64,000 nt of DNA from Fluviicoccus keumensis (GCF_004217445.1 NZ_SHKX01000011.1:151526-215525); one strand, 5' to 3'. Numbered from the stretch's first letter, positions 17,326-26,391 are shown. The notes: generated by a model not told the origin, from the sequence alone. Numbers and translations: made by a program.

Positions 17326-18990
17326 ATGTCAACCGCAACCTCCCGATCGGATCTGCCGGAATGGAAGCGCCTTGAGGAAATCGCCCGACGGTTGACGGTC
17401 GAGCCCTTGGGCCGAATCGCGGCGGACCCCGAACGCGCGCGCCGGATGTTGTTCCGGGCGGGGCCGCTTTGTCTGGATTTTTCCAAGCAGAGGCTGGATG
17501 CAGAGGCCTTGAAGTCGCTGTTGCTGCTGGCGGAGAAGGCGGGTCTGCCGGGCAAGATCAGGGATATGCTCAGCGGCGGAGTGGTCAATCCGACGGAAGG
17601 GCGCCCGGCCTTGCATACGGCTTTGCGCCTGCCGCTTGGTGCGGAGCTGCGGGTGGACGGTGCGCCGGTGGTGGATGAGGTTCACGAAAGTCTTTCCCGG
17701 GTCGCCTCCGTGGTGGAGCGCATCCACTCCCGGCAATGGCGCGGCTTTTCCGGCAGGGCGATCCAGGATGTCGTTAACATCGGCGTTGGCGGTTCCGATC
17801 TGGGGCCGTTCATGGCGTCTCAGGCGTTAGGGGAATTCGCGCCATCCGAAGCCGAAGGCTTGCGCATTCACTTCGTCAGCAGCATCGACGGCACGCAGCT
17901 GGCGGATCTGCTGCACACGCTGCGGCCTGAAACGACGCTGTTCATCATTTCGTCCAAATCGTTTACCACCATCGATACCATGGCGAACGCCAATACGGCG
18001 TTGCAGTGGATGCTGAATGCCGCTCCGGATGCCGACATGGTCATCCCGCTGCACTTCATCGGCGTCTCGACGCGCCCGGACCGGATGACGGCCTGGGGGA
18101 TACCGGATTGCAACCAGATCCGCTTCTGGGACTGGGTCGGCGGCCGGTTTTCGCTGTGGTCAGCGATTGGCTTGCCGATTGCCCTGAAGATCGGCATGAC
18201 CCATTTCCGCTCGATGCTGGCGGGCGCGCATTTTGTGGATAATCACTTCCGCCAACAGCCGCTGGAATCCAACCTGCCGGTGCTGTTGGGGCTGGTCGGG
18301 GTCTGGAATGCCACCTTTCTGGATATCCGGGCGCATGCCGTCCTGCCGTATGACGGCCGGTTAAAGTATTTCCCGTCGTATCTGGCGCAGCTGGAAATGG
18401 AAAGCAACGGCAAGTCGGTGGATACGGGCGGTCAGCCGATTGATTATCATACCTGCCCTGTTTTGTGGGGGGAGGTGGGGTCGAATGCGCAACATGCCTT
18501 TTATCAATTATTGCACCAAGGGACGCAAATGGTCTCTTCGGACTTTATTGCGCCCGTCCGCCGCTATGGCCTGACCCATCATGATGGCGAGGCGCACAAG
18601 GGCTTGCAGCAACAGCACCAGCTGGCACTGGCCAATTGCCTGGCGCAAACCCGCGTGCTGATGCTGGGGAACAGTACGGCGGATATCCGGCCCGATACGC
18701 CGGGGTTCAAGCGCTATCGCGGCAACCAGCCGTCAACCACCATTCTGCTGGACGAGTTGAATCCCCATACCTTCGGCATGCTGATCGCCTTGTACGAGCA
18801 CAAGGTCTTCGTGATGTCGGTGTTGTGGGACATTAACCCGTTTGACCAATGGGGCGTGGAGCTGGGTAAAAAAATTGCCATGGATATGGTCGAGGCGCTC
18901 CAGGGGCGGCCGGCGGCGGATACGGATGCTTCCACGCAGCAACTGCTGGCGGAGATTTCGCGGATAACAGGCGATGGAGTCGGGCCATGA
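17326..18990 (+). CDS. pgi: Glucose-6-phosphate isomerase
   Basis: The 554-residue protein (typical length about 550) interconverts glucose-6-P and fructose-6-P. Both family signatures are present: DWVGGRFSLWSAIG and FDQWGVELGKKI. Catalytic-region motifs LEMESNGKSVDTGG, WGEVGSNAQHAFYQLLHQG and HHDGEAHKGL are intact. The ATG at 17326 gives the standard N terminus; a longer reading would overlap galU. In Acinetobacter-type K loci the same gene lies at this position and links glycolysis to sugar-nucleotide supply. It overlaps the next gene by 4 bp. Confidence 0.96.
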   Translation: MSTATSRSDLPEWKRLEEIARRLTVEPLGRIAADPERARRMLFRAGPLCLDFSKQRLDAEALKSLLLLAEKAGLPGKIRDMLSGGVVNPTEGRPALHTALRLPLGAELRVDGAPVVDEVHESLSRVASVVERIHSRQWRGFSGRAIQDVVNIGVGGSDLGPFMASQALGEFAPSEAEGLRIHFVSSIDGTQLADLLHTLRPETTLFIISSKSFTTIDTMANANTALQWMLNAAPDADMVIPLHFIGVSTRPDRMTAWGIPDCNQIRFWDWVGGRFSLWSAIGLPIALKIGMTHFRSMLAGAHFVDNHFRQQPLESNLPVLLGLVGVWNATFLDIRAHAVLPYDGRLKYFPSYLAQLEMESNGKSVDTGGQPIDYHTCPVLWGEVGSNAQHAFYQLLHQGTQMVSSDFIAPVRRYGLTHHDGEAHKGLQQQHQLALANCLAQTRVLMLGNSTADIRPDTPGFKRYRGNQPSTTILLDELNPHTFGMLIALYEHKVFVMSVLWDINPFDQWGVELGKKIAMDMVEALQGRPAADTDASTQQLLAEISRITGDGVGP

Positions 18991-20270
18991 AAGTGTTTGT
19001 ACACGGTGACAGCCTGTACGCCTGGGTTGCCGCCGGGGCGCTGGCTGAGACGGGCAATGCTGTCGCCATGGATGCCGCCGCGAACAGTCATTTTCCCGAG
19101 CGGGAGCCCGGCCTGGAGTTGTTGCTGGACAAACAGCGTCACGCCGGCCGCTTGCAGTGCGGCCGCCCCCTGGATGACGCCCGCGAAGCCGGCGTTCATA
19201 TTCTGGCTTCAGTGGGAGATCCGGACCAGCTGCGGCGAATTGCCTCGCATATCGTGCCGCTGTTGACGGCGCCTTCGGTATTGCTGGTCATGGCGTCGTT
19301 GCCGGTTGGCACTCTGGACAGCCTGCAGTCCGATATTGACCGGATGGCGTCGGCGTCTCCCGGCGGGCATGGCGCGACGGTGATCGGCATGCCCTTGTTC
19401 ATCCGCGAAGGTTCGGCGCTGGCGGATTTTTACCGCCCGGCCAACTTGCTGCTGAGCGGCCCGCGTGAGTCGGCGGCGATGCGTCTGGTGCTGGAGCTGT
19501 TGCGCCCCTTCGCCCGCAAGGCGGAGCATCTTATGTTGGTCAGTCATCCGGCGGCTGAACTGATCAAGCTGGGCGTGACGGCCATGCTGGCGATGCGGGT
19601 CAGTTTCATCAATGAAATGGCGGCCCTGGCGGCCCGCCTGGATGTGGACATCGAACAGGTCAGGGAAGGGCTGGCGGCCGATCCCCGGATTGGCAGCGAC
19701 TACCTCCAGCCCGGCTGCGGCTTTGGCGGTCCCAGCCTGACCCATGAACTGACCAATTACCTGGAAACCGTAAAGCTGCACCTGAACTCGCCCGGACTGA
19801 TCGGCACGGTCATGGCGATCAATGACTCCCAACGCGAAGTGCTCTTCCGGAAATTGTGGCGCTTCTTCCGGGGACGGCTGAGCGGCCGGGTCGTTGCGAT
19901 CTGGGGGGCCGCGTTCAAACCGGGAACGGCCAGCCTGGATAATTCCGTGGTGCATCCCCTGCTGACGGCGCTGTGGGCGCAGGGATGCACGACCGTGGTC
20001 TATGATCCCATGGCCGGACAGGCGCTGAGTCGTCAGTATGCCGGCCAGCCATTGCTGGTGATTGCGCCAACCGCGGTCGCCGCCGTGCAGGATGCGGATG
20101 CGCTGGTGGTGGTGACGGCCTGGGAGGAGTTCTGGAACCCCGACTTCGACAGGGTCAAGGCGGCCCTGATCAACCCGGTCATTTTTGATGGCCGCAATAT
20201 CTACAACCCTGATTATCTGAAAGAGCTGGGTTTCCGCTATTTCGGCATTGGCCGTGGTGAAACCGTCTGA
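18987..20270 (+). CDS. Divergent UDP-glucose/nucleotide-sugar dehydrogenase-like protein lacking the catalytic cysteine
   Basis: The 427-residue protein aligns along its length with UDP-glucose 6-dehydrogenases: N-terminal Rossmann domain, central AELIKLGVTAMLAMRVSFINE near residue 190 (conserved Lys and Asn-Glu kept), C-terminal GAAFKPGTASLDNS. Key residues differ. The active-site motif GxGFGGxCxxKD reads GCGFGGPSLTHE, so Ser250 replaces the catalytic Cys and the Lys-Asp pair is lost. The N-terminal GxGxxG reads GDSLYAW, with both later glycines missing. Normal two-step oxidation of UDP-glucose to UDP-glucuronate looks unlikely. The reading frame is intact, GC-rich and tightly packed (4-bp overlap with pgi, 14 bp to manB), so it is not an obvious pseudogene. 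A changed activity or a non-catalytic role is possible. Confidence 0.8.
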   Translation: MKVFVHGDSLYAWVAAGALAETGNAVAMDAAANSHFPEREPGLELLLDKQRHAGRLQCGRPLDDAREAGVHILASVGDPDQLRRIASHIVPLLTAPSVLLVMASLPVGTLDSLQSDIDRMASASPGGHGATVIGMPLFIREGSALADFYRPANLLLSGPRESAAMRLVLELLRPFARKAEHLMLVSHPAAELIKLGVTAMLAMRVSFINEMAALAARLDVDIEQVREGLAADPRIGSDYLQPGCGFGGPSLTHELTNYLETVKLHLNSPGLIGTVMAINDSQREVLFRKLWRFFRGRLSGRVVAIWGAAFKPGTASLDNSVVHPLLTALWAQGCTTVVYDPMAGQALSRQYAGQPLLVIAPTAVAAVQDADALVVVTAWEEFWNPDFDRVKAALINPVIFDGRNIYNPDYLKELGFRYFGIGRGETV

Positions 20271-20284
20271 CAAGGAACTCCAAC

Positions 20285-21658
20285 ATGAATGCTGAAGCCA
20301 AACTGTCCGCCTTCAAGGCCTATGATGTGCGCGGCCGCGTGCCGGACCAGTTGAATGAGCGCACGGTGCAGGAAATCGGCCGCGCCTATGCCCGCGTCAT
20401 CAAGCCTGAAGGGGCGGTGGCGGTCGGGCGGGATATCCGCGAAACCAGCGACGCCTTTGCCTGCGCGTTAATTGCCGGATTGAATGCCGAGGGTTGCCGT
20501 ACGGTGGATATCGGTCTTTGCGGCACCGAGATGGTTTATTACGCCGCCGGGCAGGCCGGGATGGGCGGCGGCATCATGGTGACCGCCAGCCATAATCCTT
20601 CCGATTACAACGGCTTGAAGATGGTGCGTTCCGGGGCGCGGCCGATCAGCAGCGATTCCGGGCTGACGGAGATCGAGCAGGAAACCCGTCGTTTGCTGGC
20701 CGGTCCGGCCAGCACCCTTGCCGTTAACCCCGACCTGCACCGGCAGGAAAGCGTTCTGCAGCCTTATGTCAGCCTGTTGCTGGGGATGATCAATCCCGCC
20801 GCCATCAAGCCACTGCATCTGGTAGTTAACGCCGGTAACGGGTGCGCCGGGCCGGTATTCGATGCCTTGGCCGCGCATTTGCCGATCCGGGTCACCCGCC
20901 TGTGCCACGAGCCGGATGGCACGTTTCCGAATGATGTGCCCAATCCCATGCTGATCGAGCAGCAGCAATTCACCGCCCGCGCAGTGATTGAGCATGGCGC
21001 CGATCTGGGCTTGGCCTGGGACGGTGATTTTGACCGTTGCTTTTTCTTTGATGAAACCGGGCAATTCATCGAGGGTTATTATCTGGTGGGATTGCTGGCC
21101 GAGCAGTTGCTGAAGAAGGCGCCGGGTTCAACGGTGATTTACGATCCGCGCTTGACCTGGAATACGGTGCAACTTGTGGAAGCCTTCGGCGGGAAGCCGG
21201 TGATCTCCAAATGCGGTCACTCCTTCATCAAGGACAAGATGCGCGAGCAGGATGCGGTTTATGGCGGCGAGATGTCGGCGCACCATTATTTCCGCGACTT
21301 CTTCTATTGCGACAGCGGCATGATTCCCTGGCTGCTGATGCTGGAACAATTGTCCGAATCCGGCGCGAAGTTCTCGCAAGTGGTGGAAAGCTGCATGCGC
21401 GAGTTTCCGTGCAGCGGCGAAATCAATTTCACCATCAAGAGCGCGGCGGAGGCCTTGCAGCGCGTCCGGGCTTTTTATGAAGGCTCGGCCGTTACCATCA
21501 GCACCCTGGACGGGCTGACCATGGAATTCGCGCAGTGGCGTTTCAACCTGCGCAGTTCCAATACCGAGCCGGTGGTGCGTCTGAATGTGGAATCGCGCGG
21601 CGACAAGACATTGCTGGCCGCCAAGACAGCCGAGCTGAAGGAACTGATCACCGCCTGA
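20285..21658 (+). CDS. manB: Phosphomannomutase/phosphoglucomutase (AlgC/ManB family)
   Basis: The 457-residue alpha-D-phosphohexomutase has all four active-site loops: phosphoserine loop TASHNPSDYNGLKM, metal loop DGDFDRC, sugar loop GGEMSAHHYF and phosphate loop RSSNTEPVVRLN. It starts MNAEAKLSAFKAYDVRG, as in AlgC-type enzymes (about 460 residues). It converts mannose-6-P to mannose-1-P for ManC and glucose-6-P to glucose-1-P for GalU, joining both halves of the locus. It ends at a strong terminator. Confidence 0.93.
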   Translation: MNAEAKLSAFKAYDVRGRVPDQLNERTVQEIGRAYARVIKPEGAVAVGRDIRETSDAFACALIAGLNAEGCRTVDIGLCGTEMVYYAAGQAGMGGGIMVTASHNPSDYNGLKMVRSGARPISSDSGLTEIEQETRRLLAGPASTLAVNPDLHRQESVLQPYVSLLLGMINPAAIKPLHLVVNAGNGCAGPVFDALAAHLPIRVTRLCHEPDGTFPNDVPNPMLIEQQQFTARAVIEHGADLGLAWDGDFDRCFFFDETGQFIEGYYLVGLLAEQLLKKAPGSTVIYDPRLTWNTVQLVEAFGGKPVISKCGHSFIKDKMREQDAVYGGEMSAHHYFRDFFYCDSGMIPWLLMLEQLSESGAKFSQVVESCMREFPCSGEINFTIKSAAEALQRVRAFYEGSAVTISTLDGLTMEFAQWRFNLRSSNTEPVVRLNVESRGDKTLLAAKTAELKELITA

Positions 21659-21681
21659 GTTCCCGCATGGCGGCCACTAAC

Positions 21682-21711
21682 AAAAACCCCGGCATGCAGC
21701 CGGGGTTTTTG
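21682..21711. terminator. Bidirectional rho-independent terminator after manB
   Basis: AAAAACCCCGGC (21683-21694) and GCCGGGGTTTTT (21699-21710) form a perfect 12-bp stem with a four-base loop; the outer A/T pairs supply a U-tract in both directions. It serves manB and the convergent ubiB-like gene. Confidence 0.93.
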
Positions 21712-21728
21712 TTGGGAATAGGCCTGGA

Positions 21729-23111
21729 TCAGGCCGTCTGCAGATAGTGTTCCAGCATCGGGCGGCTGTGGATCTGCGCATCGATGACCGTCATGAAGGT
21801 GTAAGCCCCCACGAATTTGCGGCTGATGAACATCAGCTCCTTGGGCGGCACGGTGAAATGGCGGGTGGCGGCGGAGCGGGCGGCCTTGGCCATGACCCGG
21901 TTGTGCAGGTTCGCCTTGGCCCAGATGTAACGGCCGTCGGCGGTCAGCGCCTCCGCCGGAACGTCCGTCATGTCGGAGAAGGGCTCTACCGCCAGGAAGA
22001 ACAGTTCGGCTAGTCCCCGGCGGACATCAACCGGAATGCTGAGGAAGAAGGGGTGCGATTGCATCACGTCCAGCATGCCGTCCATATTGCGGAAGAACGC
22101 GGCGCGGGTGAGACCGCGCGCCAGGTTCAGCAGATCGTCCGGGAAGTCGCGGACCGCGCCGAAGTCAAGCAGCACGATCTGGTCCGGGTTAGTGTCGGTG
22201 CCGTCGCCCAACCGTACCAGGTAGTTGCCGAAGTTGGGGTCGGTCTGCATTTCGCCCCATTCAAAGACTTCACGGCAGCAGATTTCCAGCGAGGCTTCCG
22301 CCAGCCGGTTCCGGCGTTCCTGGGACAGCGTCATGATGGCGTTGCTGTTGATCGGCACGCCATGTTCATAGGACATGGCGATGACTTTCTCGGTGCTGTA
22401 ATCCGGGTAGATGTGCGGCACGATGTAGCGCTTGTCGCCCTTGAGGTGTTCGTGGAAAAGGCGGGTGGTTTCCATTTCCTGCGGGTAGTTGACCTCGCGG
22501 TGCATCATCAGCCGCACTTCTTCCAGCCACTCCTCGAACTCGCGGGTCTGCGGCACCACGCGCGCCAGGCGCATCATCTGCGCAACCAGGCTGAGGTCGG
22601 AGTCGATGGCGTCGGCGACACCCGGATACTGGATCTTCAACACGAGTTCAGTGCCGTCAGACTTGCGGACGGCGCGGTGCACCTGCGCCAGCGAGGCGGC
22701 GCCCAGCGGCTCGGGGTCGATGATCAGTTCGCCGTAACGCTTTTCGCCCAGTTCGGTCATCAGGTACTGCTCGATGACGTCCCAATGCAGGGCAACGGTG
22801 TTGTCGTTCAGCTGGTGCAGGGCGCGGGTGACTTCCGGGGGCAGGAAGTGTTCGCCGTAGAGGGCCATCATCTGGCCGATCTTGACGATGCTGCCCTTGA
22901 GCTTGCCCATTTCCCGCACCAGGTATTCGGCCTGTTCGGCCATGGCGCGCTTGCGGCGCAGACCTTTTTCTTCCTCCGAACTGAACATGCTGGCGGCGCT
23001 GGCGGTGGCCAGGCGGGTGCCGGCGACCAGGCTGGCCTTGGCCAGTGACCAGCGCCGTTCAAAGCCGCCGGTTTTCAGACTTTTCAGCTTGTTCGGGGTG
23101 TGTTCGCTCAT
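21729..23111 (-). CDS. AarF/ABC1/UbiB-family atypical kinase
   Basis: The 460-residue protein has the ABC1 (UbiB/ADCK) signatures: the KxGQ motif in KIGQMMALYGEHFLP, an alanine-rich nucleotide loop PLGAASLAQVHRA, the catalytic-loop region EMQTDPNFGNYLV and the metal motif LLDFGAVRDFP. Members are atypical kinases or ATPases linked to ubiquinone synthesis and lipid handling. This one lacks the C-terminal membrane helices of true UbiB, so it is closer to the soluble AarF-like group, and its substrate is unknown. The ATG at 23111 is preferred over a GTG four codons upstream; neither has a clear ribosome-binding site. It is divergent from the acyltransferase gene. Confidence 0.85.
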   Translation of the reverse strand: MSEHTPNKLKSLKTGGFERRWSLAKASLVAGTRLATASAASMFSSEEEKGLRRKRAMAEQAEYLVREMGKLKGSIVKIGQMMALYGEHFLPPEVTRALHQLNDNTVALHWDVIEQYLMTELGEKRYGELIIDPEPLGAASLAQVHRAVRKSDGTELVLKIQYPGVADAIDSDLSLVAQMMRLARVVPQTREFEEWLEEVRLMMHREVNYPQEMETTRLFHEHLKGDKRYIVPHIYPDYSTEKVIAMSYEHGVPINSNAIMTLSQERRNRLAEASLEICCREVFEWGEMQTDPNFGNYLVRLGDGTDTNPDQIVLLDFGAVRDFPDDLLNLARGLTRAAFFRNMDGMLDVMQSHPFFLSIPVDVRRGLAELFFLAVEPFSDMTDVPAEALTADGRYIWAKANLHNRVMAKAARSAATRHFTVPPKELMFISRKFVGAYTFMTVIDAQIHSRPMLEHYLQTA

Positions 23112-23190
23112 GGGGAAGATCACAGTCCGTAAAAGGGTGGGGAATTGTAACGTAAAAGACGCTTAAAAGGCTTGGCTTGTCTGACAGGAT

Positions 23191-24072
23191 ATGGGTAACA
23201 ATTACGGCATATCTGTCCGAAGAGATCCTGACGTCATGGCCAATGCCGTTGTGCCGTTCACCCCGCCGCCCCTGTCACAGGTTCGGTCCCGCCTGGCCTT
23301 GATGAACCGCTGGTTCGCGCCCCGATTTTTCGGGCTGGAGAATCTGGACCCCGCGCGGCCGGCGCTGTATGTCGGCAACCACACCCTGTACGGCACGCTG
23401 GACGGTCCGCTGATGTTGCTGGGCCTGTATGAAAAGAAAGGCATTTTCCTGCGTTCGCTGGGCGATCATATCCATTTCAAGGTGCCGGGCTGGCGGCGCA
23501 TGCTGGTGGAAAACGGAGTGGTGGCGGGTACGCCGGAGAATTGCAGCGCGCTGATGGCGGCCGGCGAGCATATCCTGGTCTACCCCGGCGGGGGCCGTGA
23601 AGTGATGAAGAACAAGGGCGAGGAATACCGGCTGGTCTGGAAGAACCGCACCGGCTTTGCGCGCATGGCGCTGGAACACGGCTACGACATCATTCCCTTT
23701 GCCGCCGTCGGCGCGGACGATACCTACCGCATCCGTTACGACGCTAATGATTTCAACGCCTCGCGGGTAGGGCGGCTGTTGCGCCGCAGCGGCATTACCG
23801 ACCGTTACCTGCGTGGCGGCGACGCCTTCGCACCGCTGGCGACCGGTCTGGCGGGAACGCCGTTGCCGCGCCCGGAACGTTTCTATTTCGCTTTCGGCGA
23901 GCGCATCAGCCTGTCGCCGTTGCAGGCGAGGGCGGAGGAAACCGAGGTGCAATGGCAGGTGCGCGAGCAAGTGGCCAACCGCATTTACAGCCTGATGAAC
24001 GAGCTGTTCGCCCGCCGTGACGCCGAGCAGCCACAATGGCCGTTGTGGCGGCGCAAGCTGATCCAGCGCTAA
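23191..24072 (+). CDS. Lysophospholipid acyltransferase family protein (DGAT2/MGAT-like LPLAT)
   Basis: The 293-residue protein has an acyltransferase core: NHTLYGTLDGPLML (His and Asp of the catalytic block) near residue 67, VYPGGGREVMKNKGEEYRLV near residue 130, then GFARMALEHGYDIIPFAAVGAD. This is the pattern of the MGAT/DGAT2-like branch of LPLAT enzymes, which transfer fatty acyl groups from acyl-CoA to a glycerolipid or alcohol. The true acceptor is unknown. The ATG at 23191 has AGGA only one base upstream; an in-frame ATG at 23236 (MANAVVPF) with AGAGAT upstream may be the real start and leaves all motifs intact. Confidence 0.82.
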   Translation: MGNNYGISVRRDPDVMANAVVPFTPPPLSQVRSRLALMNRWFAPRFFGLENLDPARPALYVGNHTLYGTLDGPLMLLGLYEKKGIFLRSLGDHIHFKVPGWRRMLVENGVVAGTPENCSALMAAGEHILVYPGGGREVMKNKGEEYRLVWKNRTGFARMALEHGYDIIPFAAVGADDTYRIRYDANDFNASRVGRLLRRSGITDRYLRGGDAFAPLATGLAGTPLPRPERFYFAFGERISLSPLQARAEETEVQWQVREQVANRIYSLMNELFARRDAEQPQWPLWRRKLIQR

Positions 24073-24080
24073 ACGCCGAT

Positions 24081-24096
24081 CCCCCGCCAACGGGGG
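24081..24096. terminator. Small GC hairpin after the acyltransferase gene
   Basis: CCCCCG and CGGGGG form a 6-bp stem around a CCAA loop nine bases after the stop codon. A short T-run appears only about ten bases later, so this is a weak terminator candidate. Confidence 0.35.
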
Positions 24097-24141
24097 CCAG
24101 CTTCCATTTTTCAAGTCAATCCATCATTGCCGGAGACCCTC

Positions 24142-24396
<255 letters not shown>

Positions 24397-24433
24397 GGCT
24401 GTCTTGTCTTTTTCCGCCAGACCTTGCGGAAAC

Positions 24434-24462
24434 CTGACAGCCTGCGCAAAAAGGGCTAGAAT
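24434..24462 (+). promoter_or_regulatory. Sigma-70 promoter for gap
   Basis: CTGACA (24434-24439), a 17-bp spacer and TAGAAT (24457-24462) make a near-consensus promoter. Transcription would start near 24469, about 36 nt before the GTG start. A short dyad TTTCCGC-N8-GCGGAAA (24411-24432) ends just before the -35. Confidence 0.75.
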
Positions 24463-24504
24463 ACGCGCCACTTTTTCTGTCAAACAGCCCGTGAGGATGA
24501 AGCC

Positions 24505-25971
24505 GTGAGCGATGCCGATATTCAAACCCTGCGCGAAGGTCACTTTGGTCGTTGGAAGAACCGCGAAGCGATCGCCGAAACCCTGATTCCGGTGATCGGC
24601 AAGCTGTACCGCGAGCGCAACATCATCGTTCAGGTCTACGGTCGCAACCTGGTCAACCGTTCGGTCATCCAGATCCTGAAGCTGCATCGCCGCGTGCGCA
24701 TGATCGCCGGAGAACTCTCGGTGGTCGATACCGAGCCGATGATCCTGGCGCTGGCCGCCATGACCGATGTCGGTTCTTGCCAGGTTGACGTGGGCAAGCT
24801 GGCCACGGACTACAAGAACAGCGACAAGAGCCAGACCCCGGCGGAATTCCTGCGCGCCGCGCTGAAGCCCGCCATCGGCCTGCACACCGCCGAGCATCCC
24901 ACCGATGTGGTGCTGTACGGTTTCGGTCGTATCGGCCGCATCATGGCCCGTCTGATCATCGAGCAGACCGGCAGCGGCCAGGGCCTACGCCTGCGCGCCA
25001 TCGTCGTCCGCAAGACCCAGGAAGGCGATCTGGCCAAGCGCGCCTCGCTGCTGCGTCGTGATTCCGTGCATGGCTCTTTCGACGGCACCATCGCGGTGGA
25101 TGAAGAAAACGAAGCCATCATCGCCAACGGCAACTTCATCAAGGTGATCTACGCCTCGAAGCCGGAAGATGTCGACTACACCGCCTATGGCATCAACAAT
25201 GCCATCCTCATCGACAACACCGGCAAGCTGAAGGATGAAGAAGGCCTGGGCCGTCACCTGACCTGTCCGGGTGTTGCCCGCGTGATCCTGACCGCCCCGG
25301 CCAAGGGCGCCATCAAGAACATCGTCTACGGCGTCAACAGCAAGGACATCCTGGACAGCGACAAGATCATTTCCGCCGCGTCCTGCACCACCAACGCCAT
25401 TACCCCGGTGCTGAAGGTGCTGAACGACAAGTACGGCATTGTCTCCGGTCATGTGGAAACCGTGCACTCGTTCACCAACGACCAGAACCTGATCGACAAC
25501 TACCACAAGGCCGACCGTCGCGGTCGTTCCGCCGTGCTGAACATGGTCATAACCGAGACTGGCGCCGCCAAGGCCGTGGCCAAGGCGTTGCCCGAACTGC
25601 AAGGCAAGCTGACCGGCAATTCCGTGCGCGTGCCGACCCCGAACGTGTCGCTGGCCATCCTCAACCTGACGCTGCCGACCGCCGTGTCGCGCGATGAACT
25701 GAACGAGTACGTGCGCCAGATCGCCCTGCATTCCAACCTGCAAGGCCAGATCGACTACACCAGCTCCACCGAAGTGGTGTCCACTGACTTCATCGGTTCC
25801 CGCGCCGCCGGCGTGTTTGATGCCCAGGCCACCATCGTCAACGGCAACCATGTGACCTGCTATGTCTGGTATGACAATGAAGTGGGTTACAGCACCCAGG
25901 TCTACCGCATCACCGAACAGATGGCCGGTGTGCGTTACCTGACCATTCCGGCGGAATCGCTGAACGCCTGA
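24505..25971 (+). CDS. gap: Glyceraldehyde-3-phosphate dehydrogenase, long form
   Basis: The 488-residue protein carries a complete GAPDH after an N-terminal extension of about 125 residues. The NAD-binding motif is VLYGFGRIGRIMARLI, the catalytic site SAASCTTNAITP has Cys294, and the C-terminal part has WYDNEVGYSTQV. This long form is known from Pseudomonas and Acinetobacter. It converts glyceraldehyde-3-P and phosphate to 1,3-bisphosphoglycerate, or the reverse in gluconeogenesis. The start is GTG at 24505; GAGGATGAAG supplies the ribosome-binding site. It is a single-gene unit with its own promoter and a strong terminator. Confidence 0.92.
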   Translation: MSDADIQTLREGHFGRWKNREAIAETLIPVIGKLYRERNIIVQVYGRNLVNRSVIQILKLHRRVRMIAGELSVVDTEPMILALAAMTDVGSCQVDVGKLATDYKNSDKSQTPAEFLRAALKPAIGLHTAEHPTDVVLYGFGRIGRIMARLIIEQTGSGQGLRLRAIVVRKTQEGDLAKRASLLRRDSVHGSFDGTIAVDEENEAIIANGNFIKVIYASKPEDVDYTAYGINNAILIDNTGKLKDEEGLGRHLTCPGVARVILTAPAKGAIKNIVYGVNSKDILDSDKIISAASCTTNAITPVLKVLNDKYGIVSGHVETVHSFTNDQNLIDNYHKADRRGRSAVLNMVITETGAAKAVAKALPELQGKLTGNSVRVPTPNVSLAILNLTLPTAVSRDELNEYVRQIALHSNLQGQIDYTSSTEVVSTDFIGSRAAGVFDAQATIVNGNHVTCYVWYDNEVGYSTQVYRITEQMAGVRYLTIPAESLNA

Positions 25972-25987
25972 CCGACGGGTATGGTGT

Positions 25988-26021
25988 AAAAAAAACCGGG
26001 GCTGATCGCCCCGGTTTTTTT
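25988..26021 (+). terminator. Rho-independent terminator after gap
   Basis: A perfect stem AAAAACCGGGGC/GCCCCGGTTTTT with a short loop (tgatc) is followed by a T-run ending at 26021, 17 bp after the gap stop codon. Confidence 0.93.
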
Positions 26022-26064
26022 ATGGTTTCACGGTCACAATAGCATTGCATTTCCCGTAAAAGGT

Positions 26065-26082
26065 TATACCATGGGGGGTATA
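26065..26082. promoter_or_regulatory. Candidate operator of the CsoR-family repressor
   Basis: TATACC (26065-26070) and GGTATA (26077-26082) form a dyad with a G-rich six-base spacer just upstream of the repressor gene, and GGTATATACC (26077-26086) is itself a perfect palindrome. CsoR/RcnR/FrmR-family operators are A/T-flanked G/C tracts such as ATACCCC-N-GGGGTAT, which this resembles. Autoregulation of the sulfur operon is inferred. Confidence 0.6.
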
Positions 26083-26101
26083 TACCGAGTGAGTACCCGC
26101 C

Positions 26102-26374
26102 ATGCAGACCCCTCTACCCGAACACAAAAGCGAATTGCTGAAACGGCTGGCCCGCGTCGAAGGCCAGATTCGCGGCATCCAGAAACTGATCCAGAGCGAT
26201 ACCGAATGCGAGCAGGTGTTGCAGCAGATGACTGCCGCGCGCCGCGCCCTGGACAAGGCCTTCTTTGAAATGCTGGCTTGCGTCATCGAATCCAACGTTA
26301 TCGAGGAAAGTTGTGACAAGCCGGTCGCCGACCGCATGTCGGAAGTGAAAGCCTTGCTGACCAAATACGCCTGA
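26102..26374 (+). CDS. CsoR/FrmR-family (DUF156) repressor, probable persulfide sensor
   Basis: The 90-residue all-helical repressor has the family core LLKRLARVEGQIRGIQKLI, then ECEQVLQQMTAARRALDKAF. Cysteines lie at 36, 60 and 71. Aligned with copper CsoR (Cys36, His61, Cys65 in the M. tuberculosis protein), Cys36 is kept, the His position is Val and the third ligand is Asn, so copper sensing is unlikely. The genes downstream encode rhodanese, a sulfite-type exporter and a persulfide-dioxygenase-like enzyme, which points to sensing of persulfide/sulfide in the manner of CstR. Cys60 does not match the CstR pair exactly. It is the first gene of the operon, 17 bp before the rhodanese gene. Confidence 0.85.
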   Translation: MQTPLPEHKSELLKRLARVEGQIRGIQKLIQSDTECEQVLQQMTAARRALDKAFFEMLACVIESNVIEESCDKPVADRMSEVKALLTKYA

Positions 26375-26391
26375 TAACCGGAGTCGACGCC

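Noticed and set aside
18987..20270. Pseudogene call for the Ugd-like gene
   Set aside because: No frameshift or stop is present, codon use matches its neighbours and it is tightly packed in the operon, so an intact divergent gene is more likely.
24411..24432. Terminator before gap
   Set aside because: The TTTCCGC/GCGGAAA dyad has no T-run after it and abuts the gap -35, so it was only noted with the promoter.
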